Below, piece by piece: positions 17,843-25,473 of a stretch of 64,000 bases of DNA (position 1 is its first letter; each line of letters begins with the position of its first letter). The translations under genes were made by a program, and so were the position numbers. The notes beneath the pieces were generated by a model, which was not told the DNA's origin, searched no databases, and was given only the letters and a program-made list of their open reading frames with translations. Source of the stretch: Bradymonadales bacterium (GTDB taxonomy: Bacteria > Myxococcota_A > Bradymonadia > JAFGEP01); the NCBI GenBank assembly GCA_016931535.1, contig JAFGEP010000096.1, positions 292,091 to 356,090 of the forward strand, given 5' to 3'.

Positions 17843-19654
17843 TCAGCTTTCGCCAAGCACACGGACGACCTCCTCGAAGGGGGTTCGGCCTTCGGCCAGA
17901 TGCCGGATGGCGGATTCGCGCAGGGAAACCATCCCATCCGCACGGGCAGCCCGATAGATCTGGGTGGCATCGGCGTCTTCCCGGATGAGCTTCCGGATGG
18001 AGTCGTTGATGGGCAGTACCTCGAAGACACCGGTGCGACCGAACAGACCGGTATCGCGACATCGGGGGCAGCCGTCTCCCAGGCGCACCGGCAGATGGGC
18101 CGAGCTTCCCGGGGGGATCTGGATCTCCAGGGCAGCGGCCTGAGCCGGCGTCAGCTCCCTGGCGCGGGCGCAGCCGTTGCAGACGAGGCGAAGCAACCGC
18201 TGGGCCACTACCCCCAGCAAGGTGGAGGAGATGAGGAACGGAGGCACGCCGAGATCGCGCAGGCGCGTGATCGCGCTGGCGGTGTCGTTGGTGTGCAGAG
18301 TGGAGAGCACCAGGTGGCCGGTCAGGGCAGCCTGAACCGCCATCTGGGCGGTCTCCGGATCGCGGATCTCGCCGATCATGATCACATCGGGGTCCTGCCT
18401 CAGGATGCTGCGGAGGGCGTTGGCGAAGTCCAGCTCGATCTTGCGCTGGACCAACACCTGGTTGAACTGCTCGCAGACCATCTCGATGGGGTCCTCGACC
18501 GTCATGATGTTGACCTCGGGGCTGGCCAGGGTCCGCAAGGTAGAGTAGAGGGTGGTCGTCTTGCCACTGCCGGTGGGGCCGGTCACCAGCAACATGCCGT
18601 GGGGATTGGAGAGAAATCCCCGAAACAGCTCGAGCTGCTGAGCATCCAGGCCGAGTTGTTCGAGTGGGCCGAAGAGCTGGGCCGGGTCGAAGATACGCAG
18701 GACCAGCTTCTCCCCGAAGGCGACCGGCATGGCCGAGACTCGAAGCTCGGTCTCGGTGTCTCCCACGGCGGTCTTGATCCGGCCATCCTGGGGGCGGCGG
18801 CGTTCGGCGATGTCCATGCGGGCCAGGGTCTTGATGCGCGAAACCATGGCGCGATAGACGATCATGGGGATGTGGAAGACCTCGTGCAGCAGGCCGTCGA
18901 TCCGGAGCCGTACCCGGCCGTTCTCCCGCGAGGGCTCCATGTGGATGTCGCTGGCCCGCTGGTCGTACGCGTAGTGAAGCAGGTACTCCACGGCGTTGAC
19001 GATGTGCTGGTCGTTGGCCTCCAGCTCATCGATCTTCTTCAGGCGGACCAGCTGCTCCAGGTTGCCCAGGTTGAGCGACGCCCGGATGTCCTGCTCTGCG
19101 GCGCGGATGCTCTGCCGAAACCCGTAGATCTCGGTGATGATCCGCATGATGTCGCTCTTGGCCGCCACGACGTAGAGCGCCCGACCGCCGGTGAGCTGGG
19201 TGAGCTGGTAGAGCAGCTCCTGGTCGAAGGGGTTGTCCACGGCGATGGTCAGGCCTTGCTCGTCGGAGGAGAGAGGCAAACAGGCGTGGCGGCGGGCAAA
19301 GGGCCGACTCAAGGTCGAGGTGACCAGCTGGTGGTCCAGCTTGAGCGGGTCGATCTTTCGATAGGCAAGACCCGCCAGACGGGACACGCTCTGCATGAGA
19401 CGGTCCTCGTCCAGGGCTCGCCCCTCTGTCGTGCTCAGGTGCATGGACGCCAGGATCTCCGGGGGGGTGATCTCGGTCCTGCTCCCGTGCCAGGTGGGGG
19501 AGGAAGCCCGGGCCTTGAGCAGGCGTTGCTCGGTGGCGGTCAGCCTGTGATCGATCTCGGCCCGGACGGCTTTAGAGATCGCCCCCTCTTCCAGGAGGAG
19601 GTCGGCCAGGCGGGCGACCGTGTATTCTCCGGGGGTGAGGCGAGGAATGCTCAT
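17843..19654 (-). CDS. PilB/GspE-type secretion ATPase
   Basis: A 603-residue type II/IV secretion ATPase. It has an N-terminal GspE-N-like region, then Walker A GPTGSGKT (359-366), Asp box VEDPIE (386-391), Walker B IMIGEIRD (425-432) and His box TGHLVLSTLHTND (445-457). A four-cysteine zinc site (C492, C495, C529, C532) completes the PilB/GspE hallmark set. The ATG overlaps the stop of the deacetylase gene by four bases, so the two are translationally coupled. Such ATPases normally power pseudopilus or pilus assembly, yet no platform (PilC/GspF) or pilin gene is beside it. A polysaccharide-linked role, as with some PilB-like ATPases in myxobacteria, is conceivable. Confidence 0.92.
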   Translation of the reverse strand: MSIPRLTPGEYTVARLADLLLEEGAISKAVRAEIDHRLTATEQRLLKARASSPTWHGSRTEITPPEILASMHLSTTEGRALDEDRLMQSVSRLAGLAYRKIDPLKLDHQLVTSTLSRPFARRHACLPLSSDEQGLTIAVDNPFDQELLYQLTQLTGGRALYVVAAKSDIMRIITEIYGFRQSIRAAEQDIRASLNLGNLEQLVRLKKIDELEANDQHIVNAVEYLLHYAYDQRASDIHMEPSRENGRVRLRIDGLLHEVFHIPMIVYRAMVSRIKTLARMDIAERRRPQDGRIKTAVGDTETELRVSAMPVAFGEKLVLRIFDPAQLFGPLEQLGLDAQQLELFRGFLSNPHGMLLVTGPTGSGKTTTLYSTLRTLASPEVNIMTVEDPIEMVCEQFNQVLVQRKIELDFANALRSILRQDPDVIMIGEIRDPETAQMAVQAALTGHLVLSTLHTNDTASAITRLRDLGVPPFLISSTLLGVVAQRLLRLVCNGCARARELTPAQAAALEIQIPPGSSAHLPVRLGDGCPRCRDTGLFGRTGVFEVLPINDSIRKLIREDADATQIYRAARADGMVSLRESAIRHLAEGRTPFEEVVRVLGES

Positions 19655-20655
19655 CGGGTGCTCACCTCGTCATCCCGCTCCCCCTCGGAGGCGAAAGGCT
19701 GCAGTTGTTCGAGGCGTCGAGTCAACTGCTGCAGGGTGACCAGCTGGTACCGTTGTCTAACCATCTGTAGCACCTCCGCGAAGATGGCGAGCTTCTGTGC
19801 AGCAGGCCGGCGCAGATCGGGGCGCTTCTCCACCAGCCGTCGGTCCAGCTCGAGGTCGGACGCGTCCATCAGGTCGATGGCGTGGAACTCCAGGTTGAGA
19901 ACGGGCAGGCTCTGGCGAAGCCACGGAAAACAAAGGCGGAATCCGGAGACCCCCACCAACGCCAGACTGGTCCCGATCAGCGGAAAGCGCAGTCCCGGCA
20001 CCACACCGATCGGGATCTCCCACAGCCCGTGGGCTCGCATCCGACCGGCCGGCCGATGGAAACGATCCCGGTCCGGCCGATAGGGGACCAAAGGAGCGAT
20101 CAACGCGTGGGGATCGGTCAAGCTGGCGCCGCTTCGCCGTCCAACCAGCCGCATGCCACCCATGATCAGCGCCTTGGCGAGGTAGTAGGGCGGACACGGA
20201 AAGACGCTGGAGTCATACTGGTAGCCCGCTTCCTGCACACACTTCAGCACCTGGTTGCTGGCGCTGTAGCCGGGAGCTCTGAACCCTGCCGGCGCCGTTC
20301 CGAATACCGCGGCGATCCGCTCGGCAGAGTGGCGGATCTCGTGATCCATGGCGGTGCCATCCAGATGGGCGAAGTGGTAGTGATGATGATGGGAGTGGGA
20401 GGCGATCTCATGACCGGCCCGCCGAGCCTCCTGGAGGAGGCGGACGACCTGGGGGTCTTCCAGGTCACGGGTGATGACGAACAGGGTGGCAGCAAGATCC
20501 AGCTGCTGGAGCATCTCCAAGAACCGGGCCAATCCCAAGCGATAAGCCAGCCAGTCGGGCGCTGGAGGCTCCAAGCCATGAATGGCGTGATAGAACTCGA
20601 TCCCATCCATGTCGATGGAGACGGCGGCGAATGTGGCTCCCTTCGGCCAGGTCAC
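19651..20655 (-). CDS. Polysaccharide deacetylase (NodB-like)
   Basis: A 334-residue carbohydrate esterase 4-type protein. The motifs are SIDMDG (13-18, the catalytic base and metal Asp), the metal histidines in SHSHHHHYH (about 86-94, H87 and H91), and RAPGYS (126-131). A later HAIDLMDASD completes the NodB-like set. There is no signal peptide, so it probably acts in the cytoplasm or on lipid-linked sugars at the inner membrane. It would remove N-acetyl groups from a sugar chain, in line with the adjacent glycosyltransferase (19 bases upstream) and the UDP-sugar dehydrogenase in the same set. It overlaps the PilB-like gene by four bases. Confidence 0.9.
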   Translation of the reverse strand: MTWPKGATFAAVSIDMDGIEFYHAIHGLEPPAPDWLAYRLGLARFLEMLQQLDLAATLFVITRDLEDPQVVRLLQEARRAGHEIASHSHHHHYHFAHLDGTAMDHEIRHSAERIAAVFGTAPAGFRAPGYSASNQVLKCVQEAGYQYDSSVFPCPPYYLAKALIMGGMRLVGRRSGASLTDPHALIAPLVPYRPDRDRFHRPAGRMRAHGLWEIPIGVVPGLRFPLIGTSLALVGVSGFRLCFPWLRQSLPVLNLEFHAIDLMDASDLELDRRLVEKRPDLRRPAAQKLAIFAEVLQMVRQRYQLVTLQQLTRRLEQLQPFASEGERDDEVSTR

Positions 20656-20674
20656 GAGACACCCCTTACGGCCC

Positions 20675-21463
20675 CTACGGGTTCTTGAAACGGACCTCCC
20701 AGGTCAGGCGTACCAGGTTCTTCAAGACGTTGGGTACTCTTTTCATCAGCTGGATGGAAGGCTTCCGTTTCTCGATCACCTCCACCGGGATCTCCGTGTG
20801 GCGGAGTTGAGAACGCTGGGTCCGGATGACCAGCTCGGAGGCGAAGAGATCCCTCCCGATGACGCACTTGCGCACAATGGGGAGTAAGCTGTCCCGCTTG
20901 AAGGCCTTCAGACCGTGGGTGTCGGTGCCCCGGAAACCCACCATGACCCGCAACATGCGGTTGATGACATGGGTGGCCACACGCCGGTACGGAGGCCGTT
21001 TGTCGAAAGACCGCTCCAACGCCTTGGAGCCCACCACCAGGTCGTACCCCTCCTCGCGCAGCCGATAGAGTGCCCGTTTGTAGAAGTCCACGTCACACAA
21101 GTCGATCTCGTCAGAGATGACGTAGGTGCCTCGCGCAGAGAGGATCCCTTCTCGCAGGGCAAGCCCGTAGTCGGGCCGGTCCAGGTGGACCATCCTCAAC
21201 TCGGGGTGGCGTTCCATCAGGGAGCGCGCCACATCTACCGTGCGATCGACGCTGCCGTTCTCGGCCAGGATGATCTCGAAGGTCAGATCGGCCAGGGCTG
21301 GCGTGGTGGCGATCTTCTCGGTGAGGTCGGCGATGGATGCGGAGAGGATCCCCTCCTCGTTGTAGATGGGGATCACCACCGAGACATCGGGGGTTGTCGA
21401 TGGTTCCTGGGCTCTGGTCGATCGAATCCGGGGCTCGGTTGAGGTCGGTTCCACGGCTGTCAT
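20675..21463 (-). CDS. Family 2 glycosyltransferase (DPM-like)
   Basis: A 262-residue GT-A enzyme. The start region VSVVIPIYNEE (27-37) and the nucleotide-binding AENGSVDRT (67-75) mark the GT2 family. The acidic SDEIDLCD (117-124) takes the place of DxD. GT2 proteins of this form transfer a sugar from a nucleotide donor, often to a polyprenyl phosphate. ATG 21463 has GAGGG almost touching it, so GTG 21454 might be the real start. It is the first gene of the minus-strand set and is divergent from the FadR-type regulator. No transmembrane segment is present. Confidence 0.88.
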   Translation of the reverse strand: MTAVEPTSTEPRIRSTRAQEPSTTPDVSVVIPIYNEEGILSASIADLTEKIATTPALADLTFEIILAENGSVDRTVDVARSLMERHPELRMVHLDRPDYGLALREGILSARGTYVISDEIDLCDVDFYKRALYRLREEGYDLVVGSKALERSFDKRPPYRRVATHVINRMLRVMVGFRGTDTHGLKAFKRDSLLPIVRKCVIGRDLFASELVIRTQRSQLRHTEIPVEVIEKRKPSIQLMKRVPNVLKNLVRLTWEVRFKNP

Positions 21464-21492
21464 CCCTCGTGCGGCAAACGGGTGTGGGCGCA

Positions 21493-21522
21493 GTAATAAT
21501 CCGACTGGCCGGAGACAGGCAA
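21493..21522 (-). promoter_or_regulatory. Possible promoter for the polysaccharide gene set
   Basis: TTGCCT (21522-21517) and TATTAC (21498-21493) on the minus strand are 18 bases apart, giving a leader of about 25 bases before the GT2 gene. Weak match. Confidence 0.3.
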
Positions 21523-21600
21523 GCCCCTCCGCCACCAGGGGGCAAAAGGGGCCGATTTTTCGGTCGGGTGGGCCGGTTCAAGAAATCGGTCATGCCACCC

Positions 21601-21629
21601 TTGACGGGAACCCGCCGATAGTTTAACCG
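21601..21629 (+). promoter_or_regulatory. Candidate promoter for the fadR-etfBA operon
   Basis: TTGACG (21601-21606) and TAACCG (21624-21629) are spaced by 17 bases. The predicted start of transcription (near 21636) falls at the edge of the FadR-type operator. Confidence 0.42.
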
Positions 21630-21634
21630 GATGG

Positions 21635-21652
21635 TGAATGAATCGTCATTCA
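21635..21652. promoter_or_regulatory. FadR-type operator palindrome
   Basis: TGAATGA (21635-21641), spacer ATCG and TCATTCA (21646-21652) form a perfect inverted repeat. It matches the known Bacillus subtilis FadR (YsiA) operator layout TGAATGA-N4-TCATTCA. Its position right after a candidate -10 and before the TetR-family gene suggests that the regulator represses its own operon. Confidence 0.72.
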
Positions 21653-21693
21653 ACCGGGTGGTTTTTCGGAATAGGTAGAGAAATCAACGGGAT

Positions 21694-22311
21694 GTGTGCA
21701 CGGTGAGACCCCAGTCGAACGACAAGCGGATGCGCATCCTGGAGGGAGCCTTGCGGGTATTTGCGGCCAAGGGGTTCTACAAGACGCGCGTGAGCGAGAT
21801 TGCCAAGGAGGCGGGAGTCGCCGACGGGACCATCTACAACTACTTCAAGAGCAAGGACGAGATCCTGATCTCGCTGTTCGAGGTCAAGATGGACGGGATC
21901 CTCGAGCGGTTGGGGCAGGAGCTGAAAGGGGGGGTGGAAGAGCGGCTGCGGAAGTACATCGAGGCCCACCTTTCCCTGGCGGTCGAGGATCCGGCCCTGG
22001 CGGAGTTCATTACGGTGGAGCTCCGACAGAGCGACAAGTTTTTGCGCGAGTACAAGAACCCCAAGTTTTCCCAGTTCTTGCGGGTGTTATCGGGCTTGAT
22101 CGAGGAAGGACAACAGCTCGGCCATTTTCGTTCGGATCTGGATGCCCGTGTGGTCGCCCGAGCCATCTTCGGGGCCTTGGACGAGATCCTGTTGGCCTTG
22201 ACGTGGGCCAGCAAGAGCGGTGAGATCCAGCTGGCCGAAATCGCCAACCAAGTTGCCGACTGCTTTCTGTGCGGTCTCAATGTGCCAGGCCGTCAGAGCG
22301 GAGGGCTCTGA
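21694..22311 (+). CDS. fadR: FadR-type TetR-family regulator
   Basis: A 205-residue TetR-family repressor. The N-terminal DNA-binding helix-turn-helix is at about 33-58 (VSEIAKEAGVADGTIYNYF), then a helical ligand-binding region. The start is GTG 21694 or GTG 21703. The combination of this regulator, the TGAATGA/TCATTCA operator and the downstream etfB and etfA mirrors the Bacillus fadR-(fadB)-etfB-etfA order. There the repressor senses long-chain acyl-CoA and controls beta-oxidation. By analogy this protein should derepress the ETF genes when fatty acids are used. No acyl-CoA dehydrogenase is in the window. Confidence 0.8.
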   Translation: MCTVRPQSNDKRMRILEGALRVFAAKGFYKTRVSEIAKEAGVADGTIYNYFKSKDEILISLFEVKMDGILERLGQELKGGVEERLRKYIEAHLSLAVEDPALAEFITVELRQSDKFLREYKNPKFSQFLRVLSGLIEEGQQLGHFRSDLDARVVARAIFGALDEILLALTWASKSGEIQLAEIANQVADCFLCGLNVPGRQSGGL

Positions 22312-22337
22312 GGCTGTTTGAGAAACGGGGAGGGATG

Positions 22338-23099
22338 ATGAAGATACTGGTCACAATCAAGCGGGTCACGGATCCGGACGTGAAGGTCAGGTTGCTGCCC
22401 GATGGCAGCGGTGTGGACACCGCCAACATCGAGTACAAGATCAATCCGTTCGACGAGTACGCACTCGAAGAGGCCCTACGCCTGCGTGAGGCCAATCCGG
22501 GGCGGATCGACGAGATCGTGGTGGTCTCGGTGGGAAGCGATGCGGCCACCAAGGAGCTGCGGGTGGCCATGGCGATGGGGGCCGATCGTGGCATCCTGGT
22601 GGACTGTGAAGACTCCCAGTACGATCCCGGGGTGCTGGCGGCCATCCTGGCTCAGATCATCAAGCAGGAAGGCGTGGACATCGTCATGATGGGCAAGCTG
22701 GCGGTGGATGGGGAGAACAACCAGGTTGCACAGCGGTTGGCCCACCTGCTGGGATACGGCCAGGGAACCTTCACCCTGGAGATGAAGCTTTTGGCCAACT
22801 CGGTGCTGATCTCCACCCAGGCCGACGGGGGGACTCGCCACCTGGAGGTCGCTCTTCCCGCGGTCATCACTCGCGCCGACATGAAAGACGAGGACGTGCG
22901 CTACGCCTCGCTGCCCAACATCATGAAGGCCAAGCGCAAGCCACTTGCTACCCTCACTCCGGCCGATCTCAAGGTGGATCTCTCCCCCAAGGTGCGCACC
23001 CTGGGGTACGAGGTCCCTGCCGGTAGAGCGGCAGGGCAGAGGGTGGAATCGGTCGATGCGTTGGTCGACAAGCTGGTCAACGAGGCCAAGGTACTGTGA
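22338..23099 (+). CDS. etfB: Electron transfer flavoprotein beta subunit
   Basis: A 253-residue EtfB starting MKILVTIKRVTDPD. Of two adjacent ATGs (22335 and 22338) the second fits the GGGGAGGG better. Typical EtfB features are INPFDEYALEEALRL, GADRGILV and the later DGENNQVAQRLA. With EtfA it forms the FAD/AMP-containing heterodimer that takes electrons from acyl-CoA dehydrogenases and passes them to ETF:quinone oxidoreductase. It begins 26 bases after the regulator gene and ends 64 bases before etfA, in one operon. Confidence 0.97.
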   Translation: MKILVTIKRVTDPDVKVRLLPDGSGVDTANIEYKINPFDEYALEEALRLREANPGRIDEIVVVSVGSDAATKELRVAMAMGADRGILVDCEDSQYDPGVLAAILAQIIKQEGVDIVMMGKLAVDGENNQVAQRLAHLLGYGQGTFTLEMKLLANSVLISTQADGGTRHLEVALPAVITRADMKDEDVRYASLPNIMKAKRKPLATLTPADLKVDLSPKVRTLGYEVPAGRAAGQRVESVDALVDKLVNEAKVL

Positions 23100-23163
23100 A
23101 CCCCGTGGCTATGCCCGCCTCCGATTGGTGGGGCGGCAAGCCTGATGCGATAAGGAGATCCCG

Positions 23164-24132
23164 ATGGGAAACGTTCTCGTCGTTGCAGAACATAGTGACC
23201 AGAAGTTACGGAAGGTATCGCTGCCCGCCGTCACCTTCGCCAAGCAGGCTGCTGATCTGCTTGGGGGGCAGGTGATCGGTTTGGTCGTCGGATCCCAGGT
23301 CAAGGCGGTAGCCCAACAGTTCGCTGTCTCGGGTGTGGATCGGGTGATCTGCCTGGACGATCCCTCCTTTGTTGGCTACCTGGCCGAATCCGTCGCGCCG
23401 GCGGTGGCCGAGGTGGCCAAGGAGGTGCAGGCCCAGCTGGTCTGTTGCCCGGCCAGTGTGCAGGGTAAGGACTATCTGCCTCGGGTGGCGGCCATCCTGG
23501 ATGCCGGCATGGTTTCCGAGGCGGTGGCGGTCTGGAAGGAGGGGGATCATCTCCGCTTCAAGCGCCCCCTGTTCGCCGGAAACATCCTCGCCAAGGTGGC
23601 GGTGGATGGTCCTGTGGCGGTGGCCACCGTCCGCACCACCGAGTTCGAGCCGTTGCCCCCAGGGGCCGCCGCTCCGATCGAGGAGCGGACCAGCGCCCAC
23701 CCGACCAGCCTGGTCACCTTCAAGAGCTTCGTGCCGGTGGTGTCGGAACGTCCCGACCTGAACGATGCGACGGTGGTCGTTGCCGGTGGCCGAGGCCTCA
23801 AGTCGAAGGAGGGGTTCGCCCTGGCCGAGCAGCTGGCCGATACGTTGACGGCAGCCATCGGCGCCTCCCGCGCCGCGGTCGATGCCGGCTGGGTCCCCAA
23901 TGACTGGCAAGTAGGGCAGACCGGCAAGATCGTCGCTCCCAGCCTGTACATCGCCATCGGCATCTCGGGAGCCATCCAACACGTGGCCGGAATGCGGGGC
24001 TCCAAGACCATCGTCGCCATCAACAAGGACGAGGAAGCCCCGATCTTCCAGGTTGCCGACTACGGACTGGTGGCCGACGCTGCCAAGGCGGTCCCCGAGC
24101 TGATCGAGCAGATCCGCTCCCTCAAGGGCTGA
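23164..24132 (+). CDS. etfA: Electron transfer flavoprotein alpha subunit
   Basis: A 322-residue EtfA. The C-terminal FAD domain carries [11 protein letters not shown] and the signature from [13 protein letters not shown] to the [16 protein letters not shown] stretch. A GATAAGGAGAT ribosome-binding site precedes ATG 23164. It binds FAD and receives electrons from acyl-CoA dehydrogenases as partner of EtfB. It is the last gene of the fadR-etfB-etfA operon and is convergent with the next gene. Confidence 0.97.
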   Translation: MGNVLVVAEHSDQKLRKVSLPAVTFAKQAADLLGGQVIGLVVGSQVKAVAQQFAVSGVDRVICLDDPSFVGYLAESVAPAVAEVAKEVQAQLVCCPASVQGKDYLPRVAAILDAGMVSEAVAVWKEGDHLRFKRPLFAGNILAKVAVDGPVAVATVRTTEFEPLPPGAAAPIEERTSAHPTSLVTFKSFVPVVSERPDLNDATVVVAGGRGLKSKEGFALAEQLADTLTAAIGASRAAVDAGWVPNDWQVGQTGKIVAPSLYIAIGISGAIQHVAGMRGSKTIVAINKDEEAPIFQVADYGLVADAAKAVPELIEQIRSLKG

Positions 24133-24267
24133 TCAGACCAGCCTGGCCCCCAGCGTTGCTCTCCACGCCACCCCCTTGTCCGCTGCGCGGGCGAGGAAGG
24201 CATCGGCCCTAGCTTGACCTCCCCGCGGTTTTTCCCCCATTCCTTGTCCCCAGTGTGTGGGCTACCG

Positions 24268-25398
24268 CTAGCTGGTCGTCCTGCTCATCCGCTTGTTCAG
24301 CAGCTCCTTGGCCTGTCGAGTGAGCTGGTGGGGGATGTTGCGGTTGGTGGAGAGCGCTTTCAGATCGCGGGGCAGCAGGTGGGGGAGGATGCGCAAGGCC
24401 GACTGGAGAGGCAGCTTGGGGTTGGAGATGAGGTTGACCTTGACCTGGTAGTTGCGCAGCCATTCCCGGTGGTTGGCGATGGAGCTGATGACGCCTTCGG
24501 GCAGCGAGCGGTTGTAGGACCAGTTGATGGCGTCCTGCTCGGTGGCCTTGGGGGAGTTCACCACCGCCAGGTGGACCAGGCGGTTGGAGTCGCGGATCAA
24601 AAAGTTGCGGTCATCCCGGTTGCCCAGGGTGGCAAAGCGGATGCGCTGGGAGACCGGGAGGTTGGAGAGGAAGACCATCCGGCTGGCAGGGGCCTTCTTC
24701 TCCTCGTCGTCCAGTGGCTCGGATTCGCTCTGCGTGGCCTCCTCGATCTGGGATTGAGCCAAGAACTGGGCAAACAGCGCGTCGTGGTCCTCGACGTCCT
24801 TTGGGGGTTGCGGTGGGAGGGGGGTGGAAGGGACGATCGGTTCGGTGGACTCCAACAGCCCGCGTATGGAGGGCAGGCCGGTGAGCGGAACCCCGTTGCG
24901 CCGCGCCAGGTCGACCAGCTTGTCCACGGTGGACATGCGCGCCTTGGGGTTCATGTAGAGCGCTTCGATGATGCGGGGGACCTTCAGGAGCCGGACCTGG
25001 TTTTCGGCGATGAGGTCGCAGGTGGCAGTTTCGGCGGAGCGGGAGATGCTCTCCAGGGTCGAGTCGGCGAGCACCGGGTTGAGCACCAGGATGTTGAGTG
25101 TCTCCTGGTTCTTGGAGAAGAGCTCGGCGGCCCAGTCCAGGACTTCGGGGGGAACGTCGGCGGAGAAGGCGGTGGAGAGGATGGCCGGAGGGGTCTTCAG
25201 AATGGTCTCGGTGGCGGCGGAGACAACACGGGGGTCCCTGTCCAGGCTAAGCTGGTAGAGGACGAGGGCCATCTCCTCGGGAGCCATGGGGACGACGCCC
25301 TTGGCGGCCAGGAGTCTGAGGGGGGCCGGTGAGGCCGGATCGACGTGTTTTCGCAGGGCGACGGTAAAGCTGGACAGGTCAACCGGTTTTCGTTCCAT
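24268..25398 (-). CDS. Helical-repeat (HEAT/LRV-like) conserved protein
   Basis: A 376-residue cytoplasmic protein. It shows repeated helical units with N-P-x at their starts (NPVLADSTLESI, NPKARMSTVDKL, NPKLPLQSALRIL), the pattern of leucine-rich-variant/HEAT-like repeats. A proline/acidic linker near residues 185-235 separates two repeat arrays. There are no catalytic motifs. Proteins of this kind occur in deltaproteobacteria and are thought to be scaffolds, but I know of no assigned role. It lies downstream of the EF-G-like gene on the same strand, with about 75 bases between them. Confidence 0.7.
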   Translation of the reverse strand: MERKPVDLSSFTVALRKHVDPASPAPLRLLAAKGVVPMAPEEMALVLYQLSLDRDPRVVSAATETILKTPPAILSTAFSADVPPEVLDWAAELFSKNQETLNILVLNPVLADSTLESISRSAETATCDLIAENQVRLLKVPRIIEALYMNPKARMSTVDKLVDLARRNGVPLTGLPSIRGLLESTEPIVPSTPLPPQPPKDVEDHDALFAQFLAQSQIEEATQSESEPLDDEEKKAPASRMVFLSNLPVSQRIRFATLGNRDDRNFLIRDSNRLVHLAVVNSPKATEQDAINWSYNRSLPEGVISSIANHREWLRNYQVKVNLISNPKLPLQSALRILPHLLPRDLKALSTNRNIPHQLTRQAKELLNKRMSRTTS

Positions 25399-25473
25399 GG
25401 GGGTTCCCTTCCCAGGGTTCAGCGGCCCGACGTGCGGAGTCGTGGCAAGGAGGGGAGCGCGGAGGGGCGCATG

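Noticed and set aside
16240..20083. Long plus-strand frames opposite the Ycf46-like and PilB-like genes
   Set aside because: Both are antisense to genes with full motif sets; their translations show no domain and have the Gly/Val/Asp/Leu/Gln bias of antisense frames.
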